Positions 1-8,773 of a stretch of DNA of 41,022 nt are shown here, in pieces. The notes beneath the pieces are model-generated. The model did no database searches and had not been told where the DNA came from. It saw only the letters and a program-made list of their open reading frames with translations. Location: positions 1 to 41,022 of the IMG/VR virus record IMGVR_UViG_3300005067_000090, one strand, 5' to 3'. The DNA is from a virus. Every line of letters starts with the position of its first letter. The stretch's first letter is position 1. Made by a program: the position numbers and the translations under genes.

Positions 1-17
1 ACTGGTGGAGCGTGGGG
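1..17. repeat. attL, left copy of the 17-bp attachment direct repeat
   Basis: The 17 bases are identical to 41006-41022. On the minus strand they read as the last bases of a tRNA, an acceptor-stem end followed by CCA. Integration into the 3' end of a tRNA gene leaves a short copy of that end at the far side of the element, and this would be that copy. The repeat may be longer, because the right copy is cut by the window edge. Confidence 0.85.
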
Positions 18-55
18 TAATCGATGTCCTTTTCTATTCAATGCTTTTCGCTTCC

Positions 56-77
56 TGTGCCCGTCTTTGTGCCCGCC
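56..77 (+). promoter_or_regulatory. Probable integrase arm-type sites, left arm (two direct repeats)
   Basis: Two 10-base units, TGTGCCCGTC at 56-65 and TGTGCCCGCC at 68-77, start 12 bases apart. The same motif occurs twice with the same 12-base pitch near the right end (40875-40896). Tandem short repeats flanking both cores are typical of arm sites bound by the N-terminal domain of tyrosine integrases. The binding itself is inferred. Confidence 0.6.
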
Positions 78-150
78 TTAAATTACTGCTGGTAATCGGA
101 ATTCGAACCCATAGGTTCAAATTATTGTGAGTAAATTCTACACTCTTTCA

Positions 151-188
151 CAGAAAAAGAGAAAGCCCCGGCACTGGTTCACCGGGGC
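151..188 (-). terminator. Rho-independent terminator of the late operon
   Basis: On the minus strand a GCCCCGG/CCGGGGC stem (arms 182-188 and 165-171) with a 10-base loop is followed by a T-rich run, CTTTCTCTTTTTC. It lies just beyond the last late gene and would end the leftward lysis transcript before attL. Confidence 0.8.
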
Positions 189-205
189 ATACGTTCCAAT
201 CACAA

Positions 206-460
206 TTAAGGGGTTTTCTGTTCGGACCCTTTGACACCCTCTTCAGGAGGCGATCGCTGATCCTCCTTCTTCCACCACCATCGTTTCTTGATCATCCGGA
301 AGAGAAACGTTCCGATCAAAAGGATCGCCGCAGCCGCGCCGATGACGTTCCAGGGGAACGGCAGGTCAAGAATACCGGTAGGTTCCTCCCCCTGCCCCGC
401 CCACGCCATTGAACTGCCGATGAAGACGACGGCAACGATAACCGCAAGAAATTTTCTCAT
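206..460 (-). CDS. Small secreted or membrane-anchored protein of the lysis cassette
   Basis: An 84-residue protein with an N-terminal hydrophobic segment (about 3-20) ending in a plausible signal peptidase I site, AWA before Gly. A second hydrophobic stretch (about 36-56) is followed by Lys/Arg/Trp residues and a charged hydrophilic tail. There is no lipobox cysteine, so it is not an obvious Rz1-type o-spanin. It overlaps the holin gene by 4 bases (ATGA) and is last in the late operon. A role in lysis is inferred from position only; it could also be a small antiholin or an inner-membrane spanin-like protein. Confidence 0.7.
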   Translation of the reverse strand: MRKFLAVIVAVVFIGSSMAWAGQGEEPTGILDLPFPWNVIGAAAAILLIGTFLFRMIKKRWWWKKEDQRSPPEEGVKGSEQKTP

Positions 461-999
461 TTTAATCCCCCCCTTCCTTGCATCTCTGCCTTCAATTCCG
501 CCAGCCGGCGTTCCACGTAATCCTCGGCATTTTCCTGCTCGAGGATCTTCTCCACCGGTGCGGTATTGGTGTATATGGAAGCCTCGAGAGACTTTTTAGA
601 CGGTGAAACCAGCTTTCCCTTCCAGAACCAGGCGTTGTCATCGACGATCTTTTTCCCGAACAGGCCCGTAACGATCCATCCCAGCAACGTCCAATATTGT
701 TCCGGCAACTCCACCGCCGGAGCGGAAAGCCCGATGACACCCATCCAGGGCATGAGCACGTAGTTGTTCAGCAGCGACAACACTCCGATCCAGATAAGGC
801 TCGGTATCCCGCCGGCTACGAACAAACTCTCATGCTGGAACATCGACTGCAGAACGCCCATCCTGGCCACGTTCTCGTCTGCCTGCAGTTTCGCAAGCTC
901 GTATTTTAGCTGTTCTTTCTGTTTAGGATCCGGAACGACGCGGTCTATGATGCTCCCTATCGCCGGGATGTACTCCAGCAGCGATGCCATCCTATCCAC
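457..999 (-). CDS. Holin of the three-TM (GTA-type) family
   Basis: A 180-residue protein. An amphipathic, charged N-terminal part (about 20-50) is followed by a hydrophobic hairpin at about 58-90 (GGIPSLIWIGVLSLL and following) and another hydrophobic stretch near 103-115. This matches the family known as holin of 3TMs for gene-transfer release. Holins assemble in the inner membrane and let the endolysin reach the cell wall at a timed moment. The gene lies between an XhlA-like gene, overlapped by 8 bases, and a small membrane protein. The hydrophilic tail after about 120 is longer than in compact holins. Confidence 0.8.
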   Translation of the reverse strand: MDRMASLLEYIPAIGSIIDRVVPDPKQKEQLKYELAKLQADENVARMGVLQSMFQHESLFVAGGIPSLIWIGVLSLLNNYVLMPWMGVIGLSAPAVELPEQYWTLLGWIVTGLFGKKIVDDNAWFWKGKLVSPSKKSLEASIYTNTAPVEKILEQENAEDYVERRLAELKAEMQGRGGLK

Positions 1000-1348
1000 C
1001 TCCCCTTCGCATTAAAGCTCCGATAATACCGCCCAGAAACCCCGACGCGGCACTTATGATCGCCAGCCAGGTCTTCCAGCTGCCTTTCAGGGAAGACAAG
1101 GCGTCCCTAGCATCTTGGACGTCGTCGGCGAGATCATCGACTCGCTTCGGAAGGCTTTCGACCCGAGCCCTGTCCTGCTCGAGCCCGCTGAGGCGTTTGT
1201 CGTGCTGAACCAGTTGCTTTTCGTGCAGCCGGCAAAGCTCCTGGCGTTCTGTGGCCTGAGTTTCGAGCACATACAGGCGCCCGTTCATACCCTGGAGTTC
1301 TTTCAAAATCTCCTGGAGGATATCCTCCGTCGTGCGCGCCGGGGTCAT
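992..1348 (-). CDS. XhlA-like coiled-coil membrane protein (holin partner)
   Basis: A 118-residue protein. Residues 1-90 are heptad-rich and charged, predicting a long coiled coil. They are followed by one C-terminal membrane segment (about 92-112, WLAIISAASGFLGGIIGALM) and a short basic end. This is the layout of XhlA, a Bacillus prophage protein that anchors at the membrane and cooperates with a holin and endolysin. It overlaps the endolysin gene by 4 bases and the holin gene by 8, so the three are translationally coupled. Confidence 0.72.
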   Translation of the reverse strand: MTPARTTEDILQEILKELQGMNGRLYVLETQATERQELCRLHEKQLVQHDKRLSGLEQDRARVESLPKRVDDLADDVQDARDALSSLKGSWKTWLAIISAASGFLGGIIGALMRRGGG

Positions 1349-1953
1349 GACTCGAGCCCCGCCTTTTCGGCCAGTCTGATGACCCTCTGGTGGATCCAGC
1401 CCCTCAAAAATTTGCGTTGAGACTCGCTCCGGTTTGCGAGCCAGCTGAAGAATTCCGTTCTATTCATGAGTACGTCAACGCAGAGATATCTGAGGAGAAA
1501 GTGCGGTTCAAGATCGGGGTTTTGTTTGGTCAGGCGCTTGTCCGTTTCAAGGAGCTCCACCAGGGCTCCGAACGTTTTAGGGCCCAATGCGCCATCGACG
1601 ACAAGCGGGGTTCCGAGCAGTATCGAATTCAGACCCTCCTGGAGTAATTTTGTGGCGCCTCCTGGCCCATGGTTGATTGCGGCGTCGAAGAGGATCAGAT
1701 CAAGTGGCTCCGGCAAGAGATCCCCTCGGATCGGATCCCAGTAGCCCTTTTTGTAGATGGTCCTCGCGTGCTCTACCGTCAGCGTTTTCACCGTTACGTC
1801 CGCCGGCACCCAGCCTTTCGCCTGGGCGGATCGAAGGGTCCCCTCTGTTACACCCAGATTCGTCTCGCCTCCCCTGTCGTTCGGGTCGTTGCTGTAGCCA
1901 CCTTCAAAGCCCAGAACGACCCTGAACACATCCTCGAACCGCATCGTGATCAC
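1345..1953 (-). CDS. Endolysin, glycoside hydrolase family 108 N-acetylmuramidase
   Basis: A 202-residue protein. The N-terminal motif GFEGGYSNDPNDRGGETNLG is the hallmark of GH108 lysozymes, and the first Glu (residue 17) corresponds to the catalytic acid. The C-terminal half contains FDAAINHGPGGA and VDGALGPKTFGAL, matching the peptidoglycan-binding domain paired with this family (PG_binding_3). It cleaves the glycan backbone after the holin opens the membrane. No signal peptide is seen, so export depends on the holin. The GTG at 1953 has GAGGAG eight bases upstream; an ATG at 1944 is a possible alternative start. Confidence 0.92.
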   Translation of the reverse strand: MITMRFEDVFRVVLGFEGGYSNDPNDRGGETNLGVTEGTLRSAQAKGWVPADVTVKTLTVEHARTIYKKGYWDPIRGDLLPEPLDLILFDAAINHGPGGATKLLQEGLNSILLGTPLVVDGALGPKTFGALVELLETDKRLTKQNPDLEPHFLLRYLCVDVLMNRTEFFSWLANRSESQRKFLRGWIHQRVIRLAEKAGLES

Positions 1954-1965
1954 CGTCCTTTCTCC

Positions 1966-2049
1966 TCAAAACCTGCTTTTCGAGCTCACGACAAGAACAA
2001 GAAGGGCGACAAGAGAAATCGCAAAACACCCATAGGCTGCAGTTTCCAT
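1966..2049 (-). CDS. 27-residue single-TM peptide at the head of the lysis cassette
   Basis: A very short gene: MET start, then a hydrophobic run of about 18 residues (YGCFAISLVALLVLVVSS), then the basic end KSRF. An excellent ribosome site (GGAGGTG) lies 7 bases before the ATG, and its stop overlaps the GAGGAG site of the endolysin. It is the first gene after the terminator at 2069-2099. The size and topology fit a small membrane peptide such as a pinholin or antiholin, or a leader peptide coupling endolysin translation. The function is unknown. Confidence 0.6.
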   Translation of the reverse strand: METAAYGCFAISLVALLVLVVSSKSRF

Positions 2050-2068
2050 GCCGGGCACCTCCAACAAC

Positions 2069-2099
2069 AAAGGCGACCACCTTTTCGGTGATCGCCTTT
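2069..2099 (-). terminator. Stem-loop terminator or attenuator between tail and lysis genes
   Basis: On the minus strand 13 bases pair with 13 (AAAGGCGATCACC with GGTGGTCGCCTTT, one G-U pair) around a GAAAA loop. The run after it, GTTGTT, is only moderately T-rich, so readthrough into the lysis genes is likely. It may set lysis gene dosage. Confidence 0.7.
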
Positions 2100-2123
2100 G
2101 TTTGGACCTATATTCTTGTAGAG

Positions 2124-3629
2124 TTACTCAAACGTATTTCTAAACCAGGGAGCAAAAGTCATCTGCGGCACGTGCGTCGGCCAAAATGATGACAAATCCC
2201 ATCCATTATCATCGGCATTTCTCCAGATACTCAACATTCCCAGAGGAACGCGGTATTTTTGTTGCCATTCATCCGAAGTGGGGTTATATTCCATCAGTTT
2301 GCCATCAGAAAACTTCCGTTTCCAATTCTTCATCGCATCATTAAACATACTCTCATAAACTCGTGTATATTTGCCTCCACTACCACCCAGGTATACTTTA
2401 AATTTGGCCACCGCGTACACGCGGTCCAGATAAATTATTTTCGTTTTGGTACCACTTCCCAGCCCGGACCACCCACTTACCGAATACCCACTATAAGCAC
2501 AAATTCGTTCGTAACTCAAACCATCTTCCGAAAGATCTACTGCCAATTTCGGAGTATCCGTGCTGTGAGAAAAATAGAACTTCAGATACACAACGTCAGT
2601 CATCAACGGCTGAGGCAATGTGAATTCGATCGACGTATCTACACTCCCACTACCATCCGCGTAAGATGCTAAGTCTTGATCAAACATATCTTGCCAAGAT
2701 CCTGCCGCGAGAGGACTGGAGATATTGTATAGTGACAAACCGCTTGCTAAAAGATCTATTGGGTGTATTTGATTCTCGTACACAGGTTCGAGCTCGTAAG
2801 AAACACTTTTTGTTTCGGAGTTATAAACCGCAAAAAGATGCGCTGCTGCGGCATTGGTATTTAGAAGAGCTTCATTCGACAGCGCAAGTGAGGCCACTTC
2901 GCTGTTTAAGTCGAGCTCAGTACCTAAAGAGATTGCGCTGATTGCATCCTTTGGTAACCCACCCTCGTATCCATCCGCAAACGCTATCTTGAGCGGGTCT
3001 GTTCCATCTGCATCGATATAGATGTGGCCGGTTGATGTTACGTCAGAATCGTAGAACTGGAAGTGATAAATCCGAACCGTGCTCCCAACAAAGCTGGTAA
3101 AAACAATTCGGTGGTATGTGTACGAACCGTGGCTCCCTTCGTTGATCGTTCCGTGATAGACGTTCACGCCGGTCGCCCATGTCTCACCGGAATAGTCCAC
3201 AGTATCGAGGGTTGTCCAATTGCTCCCGTCATTCGACCCCTGAAACTCCCAACCATTTGGCGCATAGTCGCTGTGGGTCATAAACGTGTACCCGTCGGCC
3301 GTCACGGTACGATAGGGATGGGTATACTGGATCCAGTCATTTGCTGAAGCAAGCTCGCAATACTCGCTCATGCTGGCTGTCGGCCGCGGTCTGGGCAGCG
3401 CCCCGCTGGCTGTGCCGGAAGCCGATGACATTGCACCCAAGAGGTTATCATGGCTCGGGAAGGTGGTGATGACGTTGCGGAGCTTCACATAAGCAGGAAC
3501 TCCAAACTCGTCCCACCGCTTGCCGGACAACACACAGTTTCGCGTAAAGACGCCAGTACCAAGACCTCCAGCATCTCCTTCACCAGCAGCAGATGAGCCT
3601 CCTCCAGTTACAAATCTGCGAAAGGGCAT
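2124..3629 (-). CDS. Tail fibre / receptor-binding protein with discoidin-like domains
   Basis: A 501-residue protein. After a Gly/Ser-rich start, residues about 50-200 read like an F5/8 type C (discoidin) carbohydrate-binding module, with WEFQGSNDGSNWTTLDTVD in the middle and a terminal segment on tail geometry (HRIVFTSF ... RIYHFQFYD). A second region near 340-430 (VYLKFYFSHSTD ... LSEDGLSYERICAYSG) looks like another module of the same type. Tail fibres with such folds bind surface sugars. It is the last structural gene before the lysis cassette. Lower GC than the head genes suggests exchange of host-range genes. It starts directly after the stop of its upstream neighbour. Confidence 0.7.
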   Translation of the reverse strand: MPFRRFVTGGGSSAAGEGDAGGLGTGVFTRNCVLSGKRWDEFGVPAYVKLRNVITTFPSHDNLLGAMSSASGTASGALPRPRPTASMSEYCELASANDWIQYTHPYRTVTADGYTFMTHSDYAPNGWEFQGSNDGSNWTTLDTVDYSGETWATGVNVYHGTINEGSHGSYTYHRIVFTSFVGSTVRIYHFQFYDSDVTSTGHIYIDADGTDPLKIAFADGYEGGLPKDAISAISLGTELDLNSEVASLALSNEALLNTNAAAAHLFAVYNSETKSVSYELEPVYENQIHPIDLLASGLSLYNISSPLAAGSWQDMFDQDLASYADGSGSVDTSIEFTLPQPLMTDVVYLKFYFSHSTDTPKLAVDLSEDGLSYERICAYSGYSVSGWSGLGSGTKTKIIYLDRVYAVAKFKVYLGGSGGKYTRVYESMFNDAMKNWKRKFSDGKLMEYNPTSDEWQQKYRVPLGMLSIWRNADDNGWDLSSFWPTHVPQMTFAPWFRNTFE

Positions 3630-4055
3630 CTACGCCACCCCCTCGACCAAGAGGGAAACCGTGGCGCCGGCTTCCGATTCCAAAGTGAGTTTGTTCATCT
3701 TCACCCATCGATACCCTCCCTGTGGCGAGACATATCCACCCGAAGAATCGTCGATCGGAATGCCGATCGTCGAATCTCCCAGCTTCAACGTCGCACTTTC
3801 GCCTGCTCCTGCATAGGCGGAAATGGAGACCCTATCCGAGCCCCATGGGATTTCTATCGTCTGCGGAACACCGGCTTCGAGGGTCACCGACTGACACAGC
3901 AGCACCGGCGACATCACAAGGGGCTCGTCGGAAACTTTCGTCAGGCCGAGCGTGGCATAAGGCAAAAAGATGTTCACCGATCGCTCTTCCCCGGGTTGGA
4001 AGCTGATTCCTCCGAACCAAATCGGACCGTCCGTCTCGTTCTTGTACCTGGGCAT
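3630..4055 (-). CDS. Small tail-tip or fibre-associated protein
   Basis: A 141-residue acidic protein predicted to be all beta (many alternating hydrophobic residues, Gly/Ser-rich turns, no helix-rich part). It begins MPRYKNETDGPIWFGG and has GGGGGAAGGGAAAG before the ATG. It lies between the tail-tip gene and the fibre gene, separated from the former by a strong terminator. I do not recognise the family. Position suggests a fibre attachment, head-fibre or tip accessory protein. Confidence 0.65.
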   Translation of the reverse strand: MPRYKNETDGPIWFGGISFQPGEERSVNIFLPYATLGLTKVSDEPLVMSPVLLCQSVTLEAGVPQTIEIPWGSDRVSISAYAGAGESATLKLGDSTIGIPIDDSSGGYVSPQGGYRWVKMNKLTLESEAGATVSLLVEGVA

Positions 4056-4078
4056 CTTTCCCTTCCCCCTTCATTCCA

Positions 4079-4106
4079 AAAATAAAGGGCCTCCGAAGAG
4101 GCCCTT
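4079..4106 (-). terminator. Strong rho-independent terminator after the tail-tip gene
   Basis: On the minus strand AAGGGCCTC pairs with GAGGCCCTT around a TTCG tetraloop and is followed by TATTTTT. It sits between the tail-tip gene and the two fibre genes, so fibre and lysis expression would need readthrough, antitermination or another promoter. Confidence 0.85.
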
Positions 4107-4121
4107 GTGGTTCTGGGTTTG

Positions 4122-7100
4122 TTATTCCCCGACAACTTTAAGATTTTTAACCGTTGCCTTCGCCCACCCTGTCAATGTATGTCCTTTCATAGGCAGCCAC
4201 TCAATCTCACCGCCGGATTCAAAGTACGTACCCGCAGCACTCAATGTTAAAGATGCAGAATCTACAAGAGAAAACTCAGGAATAGAATACTCAGGGGTTA
4301 AATAGCCAGGCCTGGGATCTAGATCTTCATATTCATCAATCCCCAACCGACAAGTTTGTCGCAAATCCCCAAACTGATATATATACTTATTAGTTTCTAA
4401 TAAGTCAGATTCTACTATGTACGTTTGCAGACTAGGTGAATACATTACCTTTGTCGTGCTGTCGAAGTAGCGCGTAATAGAATAATCATTCCCTTCATGA
4501 ACAATTGACTCCTGAGCAATATACTCTTCATTTACCCCCTCAAAGTAATGAAACCAAGAAGATGTGCGCCACCCCAAACTTAAGGCTGGACCACTTGGGA
4601 CAGACATCGTCAGAAGAATATCGCCTGATTGAGGGTATGTGTCAACAACAAAATCAGCAAATAAGACAAGTGAACCAAAACTAAAATTAACATCATATCT
4701 AGTGCGGAATGGAAGTTCTGAATATGACGGAATAATATAACCAAATACCATCTCACCTTTCACATTAACCTCAAACTCCACGTTACGGCCCTGAAATGTT
4801 TCAGGTAGTGGAATTTGCCGGAAAAATCCGGTACTACTTGGATTTTGTACACCAAACGACGCCTGGCGAATTTCAATCATAGAATGTTCAGGTTCTTCCC
4901 ACGTCGTTGAACCAATATAAAACACATAATCTCGCACACCCTCGCTTTCGCTGGGTGGTGTAATATAATTCTGCTCCATTTCAGCTGGGATCGATATGTT
5001 ATCTTCTTTCGACGGGCTCAAGAGTGTCCATGGCTGATTTTTTCCAGTGGGTCTCACTAGTAACGCGGTTGAACCAACAACAATTGGTTCATCATCTAGT
5101 GTTTTCGCCTCAACCGGATCGGCTTTTCCCTCTAGTTGAACGTTATATCTACGCTTCCCAACGCGCCCCAGAACTTTACCCCGTGACACGTTATCAAATT
5201 GGGTAACACGCCGGTTGATGGCATTACGCACATCCTCCGTCCACACCTTGGGATTTTTGGGCAGCGCGTCGGAAAGCCGGTTCAGGGTGCTTTGTGTGGC
5301 CAGCTCAATGTCGTCATTCACCCCGTCGAAATTGACGGTAATGCTATTAATCAGCCATTCACGTCCGCGCCACATCGTCTTATCCAGTGCGAGGGACATC
5401 CCCATTGCTGTGCTGACGTTCGCCTTGCGAATACGGCTTTTTTCATACAACACACCAAGTGCAAAATTCTGCATCCCTGTGTCTGTCGCCAGTGCCACAG
5501 CCTGACATTCATACTTATGTATCCCGAGAACATCAATGCTTCCCTGATCTTTCGCCCCGGCTATAATATGGATTTCATTTTCCTCTTCAGCCACACACAT
5601 CTCGAGCGCCGGGGGAGAAATAGTCCGTGTCTCGGTTCCAGCATACACGTAGCCGACAGTTCCTGTCGGGATTCCACCACCAGCATCTTCAAACCCATTG
5701 TGTACGTAGTTGTACTTTTTGAAAACGCCTCGACCCTCCAACGGGCCTGCGACAGGACTTATGACGGCCCCACCACGATATTTATGGAGCCGTATCAACG
5801 AACCAAGCGCAGGATACAGATCAGTTGAAACATTTATATTTCCGGCAAATAGGGGTTCAGTCCCCCAGATCTCTTCTTCCATATACGCCATCCCGTTAAG
5901 GTTAACCCGCCATTCACGGGTGGTCTTCGAGGTTGGTACCCAAGAATTGTAAAAAGAACCTGCGACGTTATCGTATAGTTGACAATAGGTAAATTCCTCA
6001 TGCAACTCGTCCACGTCATATCGGTTACCATCGTCAGATATATTTGACCAGGTGATTTCACTGGTTATCTTGACCGCCCCCAAGCCTGAACCTTCTTCGG
6101 AGTATTCTTTCCGCGTCATATATCCATTTTCATCATAGTTGTATGTGATTTCGAGGGATCCTCCCCCGATCGATACTGTCTCGGACTGTATTTGCTCTCC
6201 TAGTCTCGTAGCAGAGTAACCCTGACTCCCAACACTGTAAGATTCCGTTACTGGTGTAGTCGCTTCGGTCATCCACCGTTCATCAATAGTTGCCTGAACA
6301 TAATTTGCATATTCTGATGTGCGTTCCTCAACCGTGGGATCATCATCAGCAATAATGTCAGTATCTGTGAGTTCGCGGGTGGTAGTTGAGGCCAGAAGTC
6401 GATACACGCCATCACGGCCATATTGGAGCACACCACCAACAGCGTAGGATACCGCCCGGAAAAACTGATACGCGTCCTGGGGATCGTCAGGATAAAATAC
6501 CGTTTCGCTCGTGGTGATGGACGTTTCGAAGGTCCCGCCATGGTTTTCAATGGCTTCCCGAAGGGCATCAATCGCGTTGCCGCTCGTATATTTGACGGTT
6601 CCGCCTCCAGCCGTTACGGGATCGGCCAGTTCCAACAAAAAGGTGTTTTCTGCCAGATTTTCTCGGAAACTAGTTACAATTCCCGTCACACGCACTATGT
6701 CCTCGGTAGGTGCCTGTAAAATAATCTGTATCTTTTCACCTGGGGCAATATATTCACTGACAGATATAGTTCCGCGCATCCGCCCAAAATCAGAAAAGGT
6801 GCAAGAACCATCAATTATCTCTATAGATTCCGAACCGTGAAATACCTTGAATCCACCTTTTTCTGTTTGTGATTCAGGTATAAGAATTGGTTGAACCCCT
6901 TCGTGATCATAAGGGTCACCTACGTCGGGGGTTGGGTAATAAGTCCAGACAACCGGAATCTCTTCAGGATTGTCTAGTGGATAAGCAAAAGAGAACACCG
7001 GAACGTCATGTTCTATAACAATTTCCCACCCTCCTTCAGTCCAGCCTTGCATGGTATGATTTACCGATCCTTCTATGAAATATTCCCCTTCATTTGGGCC

Positions 7101-8447
7101 TTGGAGCAGAACAAAAGTAAGTCCTACATAGGCTGTATTGTTGGATGGCCACTCCGCTCTAAGTTCTATGGTGCCCGTAGACACATAAGCATCCCCACCA
7201 TCAGGAAGGGAGGGAATCACTCCCGGAGGTATCTCCTCAAGATAAGAAAACTCAGACATAAAGGTTAATCCCCACCTAGTCATTTCCGTGTATATTTCCT
7301 CAACGCTTTTACTAAACAGATCTGTTGCTATCCCCCACTGGTTGAATAGCAGTATGGTGTATGAAAGGACATAAATGATGGAATAATCTACAAGGTCATA
7401 ATCCCAAGGATCATATGTAATTCCCCATCTGCTCGGATTATATTCAAGCGTCAGATTCCTAGACCAACGATCTACGTCATCAGTGAACATTTTTTTAACA
7501 AGCCAAGCTGGACCAGTATAGTCAATGTCGGTTTCAGATATGATGTCCCAAATATTTGGAGGGTATTGTATTAATATATAATTAGGTCCAGTATCAACAG
7601 AATGATAGCACCGTAAGGCCTGCAAACCTCGATGTCTCATGTGTATAGCTTGTACCCGCTCAGCATGATCAGCAATCTTATGGATTTGCTCGATTCGGCC
7701 AAACAACCTCAAAAGCTCCGTTTGCGCCGCATCAGTAGGAGTATATTCTTCTGGACTCCATGGTTCATCTCCCTCCTCTTCAATTGCGGGGTACCCTCTA
7801 GATAACTGACCGAAGTCACCCATGTACAATATACTTGAAATTAAATTAGTCGGGTTCCAATCGTCAATAACATCCTCTGTGACAAGTAAGTGTCCAGTCG
7901 TACGCTGGATGTAGATATAATTTCTCACAGAATCAGCGTCGGTGGTTGTGCCTATCGTTATCTCTATCATCAGCCTCACAGATGTAATTTGGCATTCAAA
8001 TGTTGTCTCCCACTCTTCTATCATCCACGGGTTGTGTATTGTAATAGAGTCAGACTCAGACGCATCAATCATGGAAGAGGGGACGCCCCACTGTGTGGTT
8101 AACGCATCTAGCAGATATGATCGAGCGTCAATGTAACCCTCCCAAGCTCTCCTAGCAATCCACGCCGCCATGACAGCAAAAAGATACGAAAACGCATACA
8201 TAGATTCCTGTGAAGCCCCATACATATGGGAGGAATCACGGCGTACGAAAAAACTATCATGCAAAAACGGCGCAGCTTTATCCCTATCACACCGTGGTAC
8301 CCACATCCATGCATCATGGGGTATACGGAAATTTTCCCATCCAGAAACAGATCGTATCGCATCAAATCCTGATTGAAGCCGTGAAACTATAGTAGCGTCT
8401 AGCCCTGAGATTATTCCATATGGTTCCAACCCGCTCGGCATAATCAC
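4122..8447 (-). CDS. Very large tail-tip / central hub protein
   Basis: A 1441-residue protein in the position of lambda J or the siphovirus tail-associated hub. Residues from about 530 (FKVFHGSESIEIIDGSC, then GEKIQIILQAPTEDIVRVTG) resemble the beta-rich hub that caps the tube. The region near 1060-1130 (GKVLGRVGKRRYNVQLEG, TALLVRPTG) resembles an OB-like insertion, and the last 300 residues are beta-rich and fibre-like. The first 450 or so residues are Trp/Tyr/Ile-rich and helical (FSYLFAVMAAWIARRAWEG) and match nothing I recognise. Coding GC is clearly lower than in neighbouring genes. The ATG at 8441 has GGGAGG seven bases upstream and may be the true start; the GTG at 8447 overlaps the upstream stop. 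Confidence 0.8.
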   Translation of the reverse strand: MIMPSGLEPYGIISGLDATIVSRLQSGFDAIRSVSGWENFRIPHDAWMWVPRCDRDKAAPFLHDSFFVRRDSSHMYGASQESMYAFSYLFAVMAAWIARRAWEGYIDARSYLLDALTTQWGVPSSMIDASESDSITIHNPWMIEEWETTFECQITSVRLMIEITIGTTTDADSVRNYIYIQRTTGHLLVTEDVIDDWNPTNLISSILYMGDFGQLSRGYPAIEEEGDEPWSPEEYTPTDAAQTELLRLFGRIEQIHKIADHAERVQAIHMRHRGLQALRCYHSVDTGPNYILIQYPPNIWDIISETDIDYTGPAWLVKKMFTDDVDRWSRNLTLEYNPSRWGITYDPWDYDLVDYSIIYVLSYTILLFNQWGIATDLFSKSVEEIYTEMTRWGLTFMSEFSYLEEIPPGVIPSLPDGGDAYVSTGTIELRAEWPSNNTAYVGLTFVLLQGPNEGEYFIEGSVNHTMQGWTEGGWEIVIEHDVPVFSFAYPLDNPEEIPVVWTYYPTPDVGDPYDHEGVQPILIPESQTEKGGFKVFHGSESIEIIDGSCTFSDFGRMRGTISVSEYIAPGEKIQIILQAPTEDIVRVTGIVTSFRENLAENTFLLELADPVTAGGGTVKYTSGNAIDALREAIENHGGTFETSITTSETVFYPDDPQDAYQFFRAVSYAVGGVLQYGRDGVYRLLASTTTRELTDTDIIADDDPTVEERTSEYANYVQATIDERWMTEATTPVTESYSVGSQGYSATRLGEQIQSETVSIGGGSLEITYNYDENGYMTRKEYSEEGSGLGAVKITSEITWSNISDDGNRYDVDELHEEFTYCQLYDNVAGSFYNSWVPTSKTTREWRVNLNGMAYMEEEIWGTEPLFAGNINVSTDLYPALGSLIRLHKYRGGAVISPVAGPLEGRGVFKKYNYVHNGFEDAGGGIPTGTVGYVYAGTETRTISPPALEMCVAEEENEIHIIAGAKDQGSIDVLGIHKYECQAVALATDTGMQNFALGVLYEKSRIRKANVSTAMGMSLALDKTMWRGREWLINSITVNFDGVNDDIELATQSTLNRLSDALPKNPKVWTEDVRNAINRRVTQFDNVSRGKVLGRVGKRRYNVQLEGKADPVEAKTLDDEPIVVGSTALLVRPTGKNQPWTLLSPSKEDNISIPAEMEQNYITPPSESEGVRDYVFYIGSTTWEEPEHSMIEIRQASFGVQNPSSTGFFRQIPLPETFQGRNVEFEVNVKGEMVFGYIIPSYSELPFRTRYDVNFSFGSLVLFADFVVDTYPQSGDILLTMSVPSGPALSLGWRTSSWFHYFEGVNEEYIAQESIVHEGNDYSITRYFDSTTKVMYSPSLQTYIVESDLLETNKYIYQFGDLRQTCRLGIDEYEDLDPRPGYLTPEYSIPEFSLVDSASLTLSAAGTYFESGGEIEWLPMKGHTLTGWAKATVKNLKVVGE

Positions 8448-8773
8448 ACCTCCCGGAGGGTCAACGTAAGAAGCCCGACATCGACAAGGGGATATTGTGA
8501 AATGGATGGCTCACCGGTCACTTTTACGGTGTACGAAGCACCATCATGATCGACAAAGGTCGTTTCCGTGCCGACGAGATTCATGAGGTCGGAATACTGC
8601 GACCCTGGATAAAACGTCAGCGTCCAAACCCGTTTTCGGATCACACCAAGCTCCAAAGGTGCCCCTGAGAGAGCTGTGGCTTCGCGACCTGAAACAATGG
8701 CGTTGACCATCCTGTAATTGTCGATCGTTGGAGGAAAATCAAGTGTAATTTCGCCTAGCACGAATGCCATCAT
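8444..8773 (-). CDS. Small tail protein between tape measure and tail tip
   Basis: A 109-residue, mostly beta protein (FVLGEITLDFPPTIDNYRMVN ... VDVGLLTLTLREV). It is linked by 4-base ATGA overlaps to the tape measure gene upstream and the hub gene downstream. In siphoviruses this slot holds lambda M-like or distal-tail proteins that join the tube to the tip, and a tail-tip connector is the natural reading. Sequence similarity to a named family cannot be asserted by eye. Confidence 0.7.
   Translation of the reverse strand: MMAFVLGEITLDFPPTIDNYRMVNAIVSGREATALSGAPLELGVIRKRVWTLTFYPGSQYSDLMNLVGTETTFVDHDGASYTVKVTGEPSISQYPLVDVGLLTLTLREV

Noticed and set aside
94-120. tRNA-like T-arm next to attL (GGAATTCGAACCC and GAACC/GGTTC dyad)
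   Set aside because: No acceptor or anticodon stem can be completed around it. It may be a decayed tRNA end or chance.
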